Assembly: GCA_003978375.1 (NCBI GenBank)
Contig: QNZW01000223.1
Location: 1-19,083 of the forward strand
DNA length: 19,083 bases
Direction of reading: 5' to 3'
From: Sulfurovum sp.
Lineage (GTDB): Bacteria > Campylobacterota > Campylobacteria > Campylobacterales > Sulfurovaceae
Under the pieces are notes generated by a model. That model made no database searches. It was not told the origin of the DNA and saw only the letters and a program-made list of their open reading frames with translations. Of this stretch, positions 8,194-16,054 are shown in pieces. Position numbers and translations under genes: made by a program. The first letter of the stretch is position 1, and every line of letters begins with the position of its first letter.

Positions 8194-8484
8194 ATGTCTG
8201 AATTAAAAAAATTTAAATTAATCAATAAAATTGAGGGGATTTCTTATATTATTTTACTCTTTATTGCTATGCCTTTAAAATATCAATTTGGATACCCTAT
8301 AGCCACTAAAATTGCTGGTATGATACATGGTTTGCTTGTTTTTGCTTTTATCTACCAAATTATGGAAGCCAAAAAAGAAGCTGCATTGACTTGGAAAGAA
8401 GTGATGCTTTATTCTGTATTGTCACTGATACCATTTGGAAGTTTTTATACCGATAAATTATTAAATCAAAAAATAAACAATTAG
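8194..8484 (+). CDS. DUF3817 small integral membrane protein
   Basis: A 96-residue membrane protein matching the DUF3817 pattern: basic N terminus, IEGISYIILLFIAMPLKYQF (residues 13-32) with the conserved EG and MPLKY, then IAGMIHGLLVFAFIYQI with the conserved HG, then a third hydrophobic stretch (VMLYSVLSLIPFGSFY). It has three predicted spans and no signal peptide. The biochemical role of the family is unknown. AGGAG at 8184-8188 lies five bases before the ATG. Its stop codon overlaps the stop of the convergent phosphoesterase gene by four bases. It follows the cyd operon but shows no functional link to it. Confidence 0.82.
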   Translation: MSELKKFKLINKIEGISYIILLFIAMPLKYQFGYPIATKIAGMIHGLLVFAFIYQIMEAKKEAALTWKEVMLYSVLSLIPFGSFYTDKLLNQKINN

Positions 8485-9164
8485 AGACTTTTAAAAACAA
8501 TACGACCCTCTTGTGCCACAGCTATCATATTTTGACATGCTTGTGAAGGCAAAGAGATATATTTTCCTATGATTTTAGATTGATGAAAATGTCCTTCTAT
8601 AACCATATCTGCTGATTGATAGTGTGCAAGTATCTTTTGTACACGTTTTTCAAATCCTTCGAAGGTATGGCAAATATGCTTATGTGAGAGTTTTTTCATA
8701 CGATCATCTATAATGATTTTTTGAAATGGTTTCAGTAAAGTCAGTGTTAATTTGTTTCTTAATATTTTACAATATAAATCATATCCAAATCCTGTTACGT
8801 ATTTGTCTCCGTGGGAGATAGCCACTGTTTTATTCTCCAATCCAAATAGTTTAGGTTGATCTTCTCTAGCATATACATGTATTTTTGGAAATAGTGGTTT
8901 TAAACAAAAATCATGGTTGCCTTCAAAGTAATGTATCTCCATTTTCTCTGACAGTGTTTGGAGTAAAGTAATGGCTTCATGTGAAAAGGTTTGAATATAA
9001 TCATTGTATCCAAAAAGCAAATCAAAATTATCACCCAAAAGGAAAAGCTGAGAAGTGTGAATTTCTTTTTTTTCTAGCTTTTGTAATAGTACTAAAAAAG
9101 CATCACCATGATGAGGATAGTGAGAATCTGCAATAAACAGAGCATTTTCTTTGATTTGAATCAT
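8481..9164 (-). CDS. lpxH: LpxH-like metallophosphoesterase (UDP-2,3-diacylglucosamine diphosphatase)
   Basis: A calcineurin-type phosphoesterase of 227 residues. All the metal-site blocks are present: Asp13-x-His15 (ADSHYPHHG), GDNFD (Asp45, Asp48), GNHD (Asn83, His84), SHGD (His118) and GHFH (His192, His194). Length and the GDxFD block fit LpxH, which cleaves UDP-2,3-diacylglucosamine to lipid X in lipid A synthesis at the inner-membrane surface. Assignment to LpxH rather than another small phosphoesterase rests on overall resemblance only. It is the last gene of the minus-strand run, 67 bases after argC, and shows a modest AAGGAAG ribosome binding site. The stop overlaps that of the convergent DUF3817 gene, so no terminator fits between them. 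Confidence 0.75.
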   Translation of the reverse strand: MIQIKENALFIADSHYPHHGDAFLVLLQKLEKKEIHTSQLFLLGDNFDLLFGYNDYIQTFSHEAITLLQTLSEKMEIHYFEGNHDFCLKPLFPKIHVYAREDQPKLFGLENKTVAISHGDKYVTGFGYDLYCKILRNKLTLTLLKPFQKIIIDDRMKKLSHKHICHTFEGFEKRVQKILAHYQSADMVIEGHFHQSKIIGKYISLPSQACQNMIAVAQEGRIVFKSL

Positions 9165-9231
9165 GGCTATTTATACTTCCTTTTATAAAATACATTTTTT
9201 ATGCATCTTTTTTGTATCTAAAAAAATTGGA

Positions 9232-10239
9232 TTACGGCATATAAGGAATCACTGGCAATCCCATGCCTTCATCATAGCCACACATCAAATTGGCAGCAGC
9301 CAAGGCCTGTGAACTGGCACCACGTAATAGGTTATCGATTGCAGAGCTTACAAATAAAGCGTTATCATTACTTGTAGCATAGATATCACAAAAATGGGTA
9401 CCTGCTGTACTTTTAATGTCTACAGGTGTTTCACGTATACGAATAAATGGATCATTTTTATAGTGTGCTTTGAGTATGGCTAAAGGATCAATATCTTCTT
9501 TTAGTACACCATAGACTGAGACCAATTCCCCACGTGTAGCAGGAATAAGGTGTGGTACAAAATGTATCTTCATTTTTACATCATTTAATTTTTCTATCTT
9601 TTCTGCAATCTCAGGAGCGTGACGATGTTTTAATGGATTGTAAGCAAAAATATTATCATTGATATGCACAAAGTTATTGATCTCTGAGAGTTTTTTCCCT
9701 GCACCACTTACGCCTGATTTTGCATCGACAAACAAAGGTGCTGTGGTATCCAAATAGGGTATAAAAGGCAATATACCAAGCAGTGTTGCAGTAGGATAGC
9801 ACCCTGGACTCGCTGTTAAGTTTGTCTTTTTGAGTGCTTCACGATAATACTCTATTAAGCCATAGACAGCATCATCGAGATGTGCTTTGTCTTCATGTGG
9901 ACAATAATTTGCTTCATATGTGTCCAATGTCAAGCGGTAGTCAGCTGAGAGGTCTACGACTTTAACTCCCTTGTCTAAAAGATGTTTAGCAAACCCCATA
10001 GATGCTTGATGCGGCAATGCTAAAAATACAAGTTCACAATGTTTTGCTACTTTATTGGCATCTGCTTTTTCTACAGGCAAAGAGACAACATCAACCAAAG
10101 AGGGATGCAAGGCTTCTACACTAATATCTCCTTGTGTTGTTGCCAAATAAGTCAAAGTAAATCCACTATGAGAAATGAGCATTTTTATTAGCTCTAAGCC
10201 TGTGTATCCACTGGCCCCTACAATACCTACTTTTATCAT
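9232..10239 (-). CDS. argC: N-acetyl-gamma-glutamyl-phosphate reductase
   Basis: ArgC reduces N-acetylglutamyl-5-phosphate to the semialdehyde with NADPH, the third step of arginine synthesis in the cytosol. The 335 residues are full length. The NADP-binding loop GASGYTG is at residues 8-14. The catalytic cysteine is Cys147 in TASPGCYPT, and the His of KHRHAPEI is near 205-207. An AGGTAGG stretch precedes the ATG at 10239. It starts 15 bases after the greA stop and is likely co-transcribed with greA. Together with carB it is the second arginine-related gene in the window, but the two lie on opposite strands and far apart. Confidence 0.97.
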   Translation of the reverse strand: MIKVGIVGASGYTGLELIKMLISHSGFTLTYLATTQGDISVEALHPSLVDVVSLPVEKADANKVAKHCELVFLALPHQASMGFAKHLLDKGVKVVDLSADYRLTLDTYEANYCPHEDKAHLDDAVYGLIEYYREALKKTNLTASPGCYPTATLLGILPFIPYLDTTAPLFVDAKSGVSGAGKKLSEINNFVHINDNIFAYNPLKHRHAPEIAEKIEKLNDVKMKIHFVPHLIPATRGELVSVYGVLKEDIDPLAILKAHYKNDPFIRIRETPVDIKSTAGTHFCDIYATSNDNALFVSSAIDNLLRGASSQALAAANLMCGYDEGMGLPVIPYMP

Positions 10240-10254
10240 AATGCCTACCTGATG

Positions 10255-10740
10255 CTATAGTTTGATATCAACATATGAGACAGATTCTATATCATATGTT
10301 TTTTTGCCAGAGGGCAATGTCAAAGAGACTTCGTCTCCCTCTTCTTTACCTAAAAGTGCTTTTGCCATAGGCGATTGAAAAGAGATAAGTCCTTGACTTG
10401 GATTAGATTCTTGCCCCCCTACAATGGTGTAGGTAATCTCTTCATCAGTCGTTTGATCTATTAGTTCAATTGTAGAACCAAAACTGATACGGTTATGTGC
10501 CAATGAGGAAGGGTCAACTACTTGTGCACGTCCAACAAGGTCTGTAAGTTCTGCAATACGTGCCTCCATAAGCCCTTGCTTATCTTTTGCTGCGTGGTAC
10601 TCTGCGTTCTCTTTCAAATCTCCAAGTTCTCTGGCTTCATCGATGATTTTGGCAATAATTCCACGTTCATGTGTCTTTAACTGCTCTAATTCTTCACTTA
10701 ATTTTTTATAGGTTACTTCTAACATCGGCTCTTTTTGCAC
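10255..10740 (-). CDS. greA: Transcription elongation factor GreA
   Basis: GreA enters the secondary channel of RNA polymerase and stimulates cleavage of backtracked RNA. The 161 residues match the family: an N-terminal coiled coil (about 1-78) with the acidic tip in EARELGDLKENAEYHAAK, then the C-terminal FKBP-like domain with FGSTIEL, YTIVGGQE, ISFQSPMAKALLGKEEGDEV. The start is a GTG at 10740 giving MQKEPM, a conserved start in this phylum; AAGGA (minus strand, 10748-10752) is seven bases before it. A minus-strand TATAAT in the 49-base gap upstream suggests its own promoter. Confidence 0.96.
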   Translation of the reverse strand: MQKEPMLEVTYKKLSEELEQLKTHERGIIAKIIDEARELGDLKENAEYHAAKDKQGLMEARIAELTDLVGRAQVVDPSSLAHNRISFGSTIELIDQTTDEEITYTIVGGQESNPSQGLISFQSPMAKALLGKEEGDEVSLTLPSGKKTYDIESVSYVDIKL

Positions 10741-10769
10741 GATTCATCCTTATTGGGTTTATTCATATT

Positions 10770-10775
10770 ATTATA
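10770..10775 (-). promoter_or_regulatory. -10 box of a greA promoter
   Basis: On the minus strand TATAAT lies 29 bases before the greA GTG, in the gap between the VWA-protein gene and greA and preceded by T-rich sequence. There is no consensus -35; TTGTCT at 10795-10800 would need a 19-base spacer. It is likely an internal promoter that lets greA-argC be expressed apart from the upstream genes. Confidence 0.55.
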
Positions 10776-10789
10776 GCAAATAAAATTAA

Positions 10790-11938
10790 TTATAAGACAA
10801 GCACTTCACCAAAAGGTACATCATTATGCTTAGGCATAACCCATAATACATCATAATGGGGCAGATGGAGGGGAAAAGTGCCTTCTCCATCAGTAAAATA
10901 GAGTAAGAGTGTAGGATAGTTTAGATTTTCATCTATATAATGAAAAACAGGACGAAAATCTGTACCCCCTCCTCCACTAAGTATATAATCAAACATTTCA
11001 CCTGGGAAAAAAGTCTTATGTGATTGTATCTTGGCATCTGCTGTAATGAGCTCTATCTCATAGTTTGTATAGATTTGCATGATACTATGTACTTCAGCTA
11101 AAAATGTGGCTAAAAGTGTTTCATCTATAGATCCTGAAGTATCTATTGCAATGACAATACGTAAGAGATTTGAACTCAAACTAGGCAAATAGATACCTCT
11201 ATACAGATATTTCATATGTGGAGGCATAAAGCTATAGGTACTTTTTGCATATACAGCAATATATTGGTGTAAAAGATCTTTCCAATCTAACGTATTAGAA
11301 AAATACTCAGGCACAAGAAATTGCAAATCTTTAGGCAATTCTCCTTGATGTTTATATTTTTGAAATATCTGTTCAAAGTACTCCTCTAATGTGGCTTGGG
11401 TTTTGTCAGTATATGTTTCTACTTTGTTCTCTTGTGTTTGTTGTGATGCCTCTTCTGCCTCCTCATCATTTGGATCAGGACTCATGTTCATTTCATCTTT
11501 TAAAATATCATATATTTCTTCGGCATACATAGCCTTAAATCGTTCATCAAAGTAGGCATAAGGAGGCAGCGTAAAGCCATTTTGTACCAGTATATGATTA
11601 ACAACCAAATCAGTAGCAGCTTGCCAAACGTGTGTGACTTTTTTATCTAGGCGTTTGTCATGCTTAAACAGTGAATGCATAGCACCATTTGCCAAAGCAA
11701 AGGTTATCTCTTCTACAGAAGCCGTATCAAAATATTCACCATTATAATACAAAGAGATACCATCACTAAAAAATGTTAGTGCTTTTTGGGCATTGTTTTC
11801 TAGTTTTAATGCAGTTGCAACTGAGCCAATATAGGGATGTTCTAACATTAATTTGGATTTGGCTTGGGCTATTTTTTCTAAATGCACGAGTATTGACTTA
11901 ACAAATAACTCCACCACCAAGTAGTTTATCTTCTTCAT
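10790..11938 (-). CDS. DUF2201 / VWA-like domain protein, degenerate metallopeptidase motif
   Basis: The N-terminal half fits the DUF2201 putative metallopeptidase domain, with residues numbered from ATG 11938. The C-terminal half is a VWA-like domain: MIDAS DTSGS (266-270), GGGGTDFRP (322-330) and FTDGEG (348-353). A linker at about 155-180 is acidic and glutamine-rich. The family's usual HExxH is here ANGAMH (83-88): His88 is kept but the first His and the Glu are replaced, so peptidase activity is doubtful. The start is uncertain. ATG 11938 overlaps mnmA by 41 bases and has no ribosome binding site, whereas homology starts at about residue 22, which favours the GTG at 11887 (365 residues, ten bases after the mnmA stop). 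The family usually has a MoxR-type ATPase partner (known); none is in this window. Confidence 0.8.
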   Translation of the reverse strand: MKKINYLVVELFVKSILVHLEKIAQAKSKLMLEHPYIGSVATALKLENNAQKALTFFSDGISLYYNGEYFDTASVEEITFALANGAMHSLFKHDKRLDKKVTHVWQAATDLVVNHILVQNGFTLPPYAYFDERFKAMYAEEIYDILKDEMNMSPDPNDEEAEEASQQTQENKVETYTDKTQATLEEYFEQIFQKYKHQGELPKDLQFLVPEYFSNTLDWKDLLHQYIAVYAKSTYSFMPPHMKYLYRGIYLPSLSSNLLRIVIAIDTSGSIDETLLATFLAEVHSIMQIYTNYEIELITADAKIQSHKTFFPGEMFDYILSGGGGTDFRPVFHYIDENLNYPTLLLYFTDGEGTFPLHLPHYDVLWVMPKHNDVPFGEVLVL

Positions 11939-12917
11939 AAAAGGCTGCTATTTGCCCTTTTGCGAGTCCAAAAACACTCTCTTTAAGGGTGACAGTTGCT
12001 CTGTCGTTATGTATCTTGATATGACAAGGTACAGCTTGTGTTCGGTAACGTACTTTCACATGACAATCAAACTCAGTGATGTCTTTAAATAGATTTATCT
12101 GCTTTATTTCAAAAGAGTGTTCTTCTAATTGTTCTTTGGTGCCTACGACGATTTGATTGTCTTGGGGTTTAATAGCAAGAACAAAATGTGGATCATGTGC
12201 ACCATTGACAAAAAAACCTCTTCTTTTCCCTATGGTATAGTGCATATAGCCTTTGTGTGTACCCACCACATTCCCCTCTTCATCTATGGTTTCTCCTGGC
12301 ATATCTATATTCATGTGACGTGCAAGAACTTCATCATAACTGTTTTCTACAAAACAGATTTCAGAACTCTCCTTTTGGGTTGCAAAATCTTTTAGTACTT
12401 CTATATTGGCTGCGTATGCTTTTACATCTTCTTTCACCCATGAACCTAGAGGAAAAATAAGTCTAGGTAATACCTCTTTTTTTACTTCACATAAAAAATA
12501 ACTTTGATCTTTGTTGGCATCTTTTGCTTTATAGATAAACGTTCCATCGCAGTGTATATAGTGTCCAGTTGCAACAAACTCAGCACCTATAGTATCTGCA
12601 AATTCTATCATTTTGCCAAACTTAATAGTACGGTTGCACATCACACAAGGGTTAGGGGTAAGTCCCTCTTTGTAACTCTCTACAAAATAATCATAAACCT
12701 CTTCTTTAAATGCCAAAGAGAGATCATGAAAATGTACTTTTATATGTAAGTAGTCTGCTACCCTTTTCACTTTGGTAAAATTGTCTTCATGGTATCCAGG
12801 TTTATCATGGAGTTTCATGTAAACACCCTCTACTTCATAACCCTCTTTTTGAAGTAATATAGCTGTGACCGTAGAGTCAACACCTCCACTCATACCTACG
12901 AGTACTTTTTTACGCAT
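11898..12917 (-). CDS. mnmA: tRNA-specific 2-thiouridylase MnmA
   Basis: MnmA thiolates uridine 34 of Lys, Glu and Gln tRNAs using ATP and relayed sulfur. The start chosen is ATG 12917 (339 residues), giving [15 protein letters not shown] with the ATP-binding loop SGGVDS at once. The frame runs on upstream to 12962 without family resemblance. AAGGT lies eight bases before this ATG. Cys94 (in NPCVMCN) and Cys188 (in ESSEICFVE) match the catalytic pair of E. coli, Cys102 and Cys199. The beta-barrel C-terminal region, with YTIGKRRG and VRYR, is complete. The ATG overlaps the stop of the upstream SpoA-domain gene by eight bases, so translation is probably coupled. Confidence 0.96.
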   Translation of the reverse strand: MRKKVLVGMSGGVDSTVTAILLQKEGYEVEGVYMKLHDKPGYHEDNFTKVKRVADYLHIKVHFHDLSLAFKEEVYDYFVESYKEGLTPNPCVMCNRTIKFGKMIEFADTIGAEFVATGHYIHCDGTFIYKAKDANKDQSYFLCEVKKEVLPRLIFPLGSWVKEDVKAYAANIEVLKDFATQKESSEICFVENSYDEVLARHMNIDMPGETIDEEGNVVGTHKGYMHYTIGKRRGFFVNGAHDPHFVLAIKPQDNQIVVGTKEQLEEHSFEIKQINLFKDITEFDCHVKVRYRTQAVPCHIKIHNDRATVTLKESVFGLAKGQIAAFYEEDKLLGGGVIC

Positions 12918-13380
12918 ATCGATTGACCTTATTAATTTGTATAGCAATGGTATTGTCCACATTGACCAATGACCCTTGTGCTATATTTTCATGGTTTAAA
13001 AATAGGGTTACCTCTTTTAAATTAAGCGTTTCCAAATTGAGTCTATTCCCAACTTTTAGTTTGTTTTTTTTGAAGGTGCCAAAAGAACATTTTAATGTAT
13101 CATATTTTTTAGTATTATACTTATTTATGGGAGTTTTATATATGTTTGTAATCTCAAATTTTTCTTGATACAATACGACATTGGCATAGATTTTATTTTC
13201 ATACAAAAGGTTACATTGCAATGTATCTAGCCCCAACAATAGTACATCGTCTTTTGTAAGTGATTGTAAGTTTGTATTTTTTATTTCAAAAAAGGGTAAA
13301 GCCAATTCATATTCAAAATGAGGCTTACACGCTTGCATCATTTTTTCCAATGCGATGGCTTGGGTTGTTTTATCCTTCAT
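12910..13380 (-). CDS. Small SpoA-domain (FliN/FliM-like) protein
   Basis: A 156-residue protein whose C terminus (about 107-153) fits the SpoA fold of FliN, FliM and type III SctQ proteins: [18 protein letters not shown], then [20 protein letters not shown]. Residues about 41-81 ([20 protein letters not shown] and on) may be a second, more divergent SpoA unit. There is no FliM CheC-like domain. The start is ATG 13380, with GGAG (minus strand, 13387-13390) six bases upstream; the frame opens at a TTG (13392) that is part of that site and is rejected. It overlaps flhF by 11 bases and mnmA by eight. In C. jejuni flhF is followed by flhG, Cj0062c, fliA, fliM and fliY (known), so this may be the remnant or a repurposed copy of the switch genes (inference). 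The SpoA assignment is by eye. Confidence 0.62.
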   Translation of the reverse strand: MKDKTTQAIALEKMMQACKPHFEYELALPFFEIKNTNLQSLTKDDVLLLGLDTLQCNLLYENKIYANVVLYQEKFEITNIYKTPINKYNTKKYDTLKCSFGTFKKNKLKVGNRLNLETLNLKEVTLFLNHENIAQGSLVNVDNTIAIQINKVNRYA

Positions 13381-14458
13381 CGATATCTCCAATGAAATGT
13401 TCTAAAAGATACTCCTTATCAGCCAATCTTAAATCATCAGGTACCTCTTGTCCCATTGAAAAATAACTCATAGGAAGATGATAAAGTAACATAAAATTAA
13501 GCAAAGTGCCCAAATGTTTAGTCTCATCAAATTTAGAGATAATTAGTGAATGTAAATTTAAAAATGAAAAATTTTGGTAAATATCTTCCATATCTTCATA
13601 TTTTACTGTAGCAGAGAGCACTAAATTTACTTCTATCTCTCTTTTTGTATCTGCTGTAAGAAATTCTACTGTTTTGATAAATTTTTGCATATCATACGGA
13701 GACATACCCGCAGTATCTACAAGTACGACATCATATCCCTTTAAATGTTCTAAGGTATCACGAAATTCTGTGGCATCATGCACAGCGATATGCTCTATTT
13801 GCATAATATCAGCATAATGTTCTAATTGCTCTATCGCCCCTACTTTAAAGGTATCTAAATTAATCAACGCTACTTTATAAGGTCTGTCCAACAAATAGGC
13901 ATACCGTGCAGCTAGTTTTGCAATGGTTGTTGTTTTGCCAACACCTGTGGGACCTACGAGCATCATTATTTTAGGAGAAGACAAATCCTCTTTTTGTATC
14001 TGCAATATATCATCTATCTCTTCTAAAATATAGGCTACCAATAGAGATTCATCTTCTACAATTTTAGAATCGGACAATGATTGAAACATACCCTCTAGCC
14101 ATGCTGCTGAGATACCTTTTTTGATAAACAGTGCTTTTACTTTGGCAATATGAGGATTATCTTCTTGGAGCTCTTTGTACATATCGTCCTTCATTAAAAA
14201 AAGTTCTTCTTTAATCTCTTCTAGTTCTGAAAGTAGTATCTCTTCTTCACTTGCTACTTCTGTGATTTCTGTTTCATCAGACGTGTCTTCTAAAAGCAAT
14301 ATTTCATTCTCATCGATAGAAACAATCACTTCAGAACGTAATATTCCATCATACAGTACTTGCTTAGCAGAGACCAACGATATATTTGTTCCATATTTTT
14401 CAACAGCTAATTCGTATGCACTCTTTGGATCTGAGGCTACAAATGTTTCTTCAATCAT
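13370..14458 (-). CDS. flhF: SRP-type GTPase FlhF
   Basis: FlhF is a GTPase of the SRP family that sets flagellar position and number and, in C. jejuni, supports sigma54-dependent flagellar transcription. The 362 residues from ATG 14458 start with the FlhF hallmark (ETFVASDPKSAYELAVEKYG). A glutamate-rich segment (about 50-100) and a helical N region follow, then the G domain: P-loop GPTGVGKTTT (169-178), LDTFKVGAIEQL (201-212), DTAG (248-251), SKFDET (308-313) and GQEVPDDL (336-343). All GTPase motifs look intact. It is shorter than C. jejuni FlhF (484 residues). It overlaps folK by eight bases. No flhG follows, which is unusual. Whether the organism has flagella cannot be told from this window. 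Confidence 0.92.
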   Translation of the reverse strand: MIEETFVASDPKSAYELAVEKYGTNISLVSAKQVLYDGILRSEVIVSIDENEILLLEDTSDETEITEVASEEEILLSELEEIKEELFLMKDDMYKELQEDNPHIAKVKALFIKKGISAAWLEGMFQSLSDSKIVEDESLLVAYILEEIDDILQIQKEDLSSPKIMMLVGPTGVGKTTTIAKLAARYAYLLDRPYKVALINLDTFKVGAIEQLEHYADIMQIEHIAVHDATEFRDTLEHLKGYDVVLVDTAGMSPYDMQKFIKTVEFLTADTKREIEVNLVLSATVKYEDMEDIYQNFSFLNLHSLIISKFDETKHLGTLLNFMLLYHLPMSYFSMGQEVPDDLRLADKEYLLEHFIGDIDEG

Positions 14459-14990
14459 CAATTTTACCTTTTCTCATCATTTCTTTTCTAAAAAAACGTC
14501 GTTTTTCTGGAGAAATATAAGCCAATGGAATTAAAACTGAACTTCTATTTTTCCATTCAGGATGAGGAAGTGTTAACTGTTTTGTATCCATTGACACATT
14601 TTCATAAAATAGTATATCTATATCTAAGGTACGTGGAGCATCTTTAAATGAACGTTTTCGCCCAAATAACCTTTCTATACGTAACACATACGATAATAAC
14701 CTCTTTGGAGTAAGCGGTGTTTCTATGAATAACACAGCATTATAAAAATCATCTTGTTCTTTATATCCAAACGGTGGGTTTTTTAATATGGGTGTGGTTT
14801 CCTGCACGTGTATAAATGCAGCACGTTTTAAGTACCAAAATAGATGCTCAAAACGTCGTACCACATCACCCATATTACCTCCGATACCTAAAAGTGCCCT
14901 CTTATTACTACTTTTAGGTAATGTATTATAGGGAAAATGTGGGGTAAAAAGCAATGTATAGTCTTTATTTATCTTTTTTTTTCTTAACAT
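14451..14990 (-). CDS. folK: 2-amino-4-hydroxy-6-hydroxymethyldihydropteridine diphosphokinase
   Basis: FolK (HPPK) transfers pyrophosphate from ATP to the hydroxymethyl-dihydropterin precursor of folate in the cytosol. Visible motifs are GIGGNMGD (residues 36-43), KNPPFGYKEQDDFYNAV, FGRKRSFKDAPRTLDIDIL with the RTLDIDIL metal and ATP site, and LPHPEWKNRSSVLIPL. The roughly 32-residue N-terminal extension before the core, ending in PKSSNKRALL, is usual for Campylobacterota FolK as I recall it. ATG 14990 lies 12 bases after the peptidase stop with only a weak ribosome binding site. A perfect inverted repeat sits in the extension-encoding region (14885-14920). The aroQ/folK/flhF neighbourhood matches C. 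jejuni. Confidence 0.94.
   Translation of the reverse strand: MLRKKKINKDYTLLFTPHFPYNTLPKSSNKRALLGIGGNMGDVVRRFEHLFWYLKRAAFIHVQETTPILKNPPFGYKEQDDFYNAVLFIETPLTPKRLLSYVLRIERLFGRKRSFKDAPRTLDIDILFYENVSMDTKQLTLPHPEWKNRSSVLIPLAYISPEKRRFFRKEMMRKGKIDD
14885..14920 (-). repeat. Perfect 11-bp inverted repeat inside folK
   Basis: TACCTAAAAGT (14885-14895) is the exact reverse complement of ACTTTTAGGTA (14910-14920), with a 14-base loop. It lies in the first quarter of the folK coding sequence, just before the codons of the GGN motif. No T run follows on either strand. It would form a stable hairpin in the folK message; any role is unknown. Confidence 0.6.
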
Positions 14991-15002
14991 ACACTATTTA
15001 TC

Positions 15003-16022
15003 TCACAATATTTTTGCTTTCCCATCGACCATAGCTACCATATCTTCAATACGTATACCAAAGGTATCTGGAAGATAAATCCCTGGTTCGATGGTAAAAA
15101 CCATACCGTCTTCAATCACCGTATTTGATTTAGTTGAAATATAGGGCATCTCATGAATATCTAACCCTACTCCATGTCCTGTACTATGCACATAATATTT
15201 TTCAAATCCTGCTTTGCTGATAATATCTCTGGTAAAAGCATCTATTTTTTTAGCTTTCATGCCTGAACGTGCTTTGCTAATGGCATTGTCATGAGCTTTA
15301 AGCACAGTATCATATGCTTTTTGTATGTTTTTGTGTTTAAATTTTTGATGGGTGCTAAACATAAAATGTTTATCTGCTTGTACTGTACGCGTTCGGTCTG
15401 AACAATAGCGTTTATATTTGAGTCCTGCATCTACCAAAAGTAAATCATTTTTTTTCAATGTAGTCACAGTAGGCATTGCATGAGGTTTGGCCGCATTTTT
15501 ATTGATAGCCACAATGGGATCAAAACTAAGGTCGTACTTTCCAAAGTCACCTAATACACCTTTGGCAAAATGCGTGAGTGTATATTCATCTTTTCCAAAC
15601 CCATGTTTGCGAAATTCTTTGGCAAGATGTTTGAAAGCTTTTGCACCAAGTTTTGCAGCTTTTGCCATTATTTTTAACTCTTCATCTGATTTGATGATAC
15701 GTTTTTTATGTGAAAAATCAACTTGAGGAATAAAGTCGATTTTAGATTTTTGACGCATACGTTCAAACCCAAAAACACTCCACTCTTTAGGATCAAAAAT
15801 TATTTTTTTAATCTTGGTCTTTTTAAGAATCTTAAGTGCTTGGGCATATAAATCAGTCGCAATGACTACATTTGCATTCTTTACATATGTTTTTGCATCA
15901 ATCATGTAACGCCCATCAGTAATAAAAAATGCTTCAGATCCCAAACGTAAATAGAGTGCATTGTCACAAGAGTAGGCACATTCGTAATAGATAGCATTTT
16001 CATTTTTGAGCATATAGTTCAT
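15003..16022 (-). CDS. pepQ: M24-family aminopeptidase (Xaa-Pro type)
   Basis: A dinuclear-metal peptidase of 339 residues, expected to remove residues from Xaa-Pro peptides in the cytosol. The five metal ligands of the pita-bread fold are in place: Asp198 (VDAGLKY), Asp209 (YCSDRTRT), His283 (STGHGVGLDIHE), Glu312 (TIEPGIYLP) and Glu326 (IRIEDM). Residues 1-105 form the creatinase N-terminal-like domain. A lysine- and histidine-rich insert follows the second ligand (about 216-233), where relatives have a short loop. ATG 16022 is preceded by AGGAA. It lies 32 bases after aroQ and 12 before folK. The exact substrate (PepP or PepQ type) is not resolved, so the symbol is provisional. Confidence 0.87.
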   Translation of the reverse strand: MNYMLKNENAIYYECAYSCDNALYLRLGSEAFFITDGRYMIDAKTYVKNANVVIATDLYAQALKILKKTKIKKIIFDPKEWSVFGFERMRQKSKIDFIPQVDFSHKKRIIKSDEELKIMAKAAKLGAKAFKHLAKEFRKHGFGKDEYTLTHFAKGVLGDFGKYDLSFDPIVAINKNAAKPHAMPTVTTLKKNDLLLVDAGLKYKRYCSDRTRTVQADKHFMFSTHQKFKHKNIQKAYDTVLKAHDNAISKARSGMKAKKIDAFTRDIISKAGFEKYYVHSTGHGVGLDIHEMPYISTKSNTVIEDGMVFTIEPGIYLPDTFGIRIEDMVAMVDGKAKIL

Positions 16023-16054
16023 GGTGTTCCTAAAAGCCTAATTGCGTTTAAATA

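Noticed and set aside
9165..9231. Terminator between argC and the phosphoesterase gene
   Set aside because: The region is A/T-rich but contains no stem longer than about six pairs followed by a T run on the minus strand.
12918..12962. 15-residue N-terminal extension of MnmA
   Set aside because: The family starts at [18 protein letters not shown] 12917 has AAGGT at a good distance and fits the overlap with the upstream gene.
14175..14534. 119-residue serine-rich plus-strand frame opposite flhF and folK
   Set aside because: Serine runs are the reverse-strand reading of the Glu-rich codons of flhF; no ribosome binding site and full overlap with a real gene.
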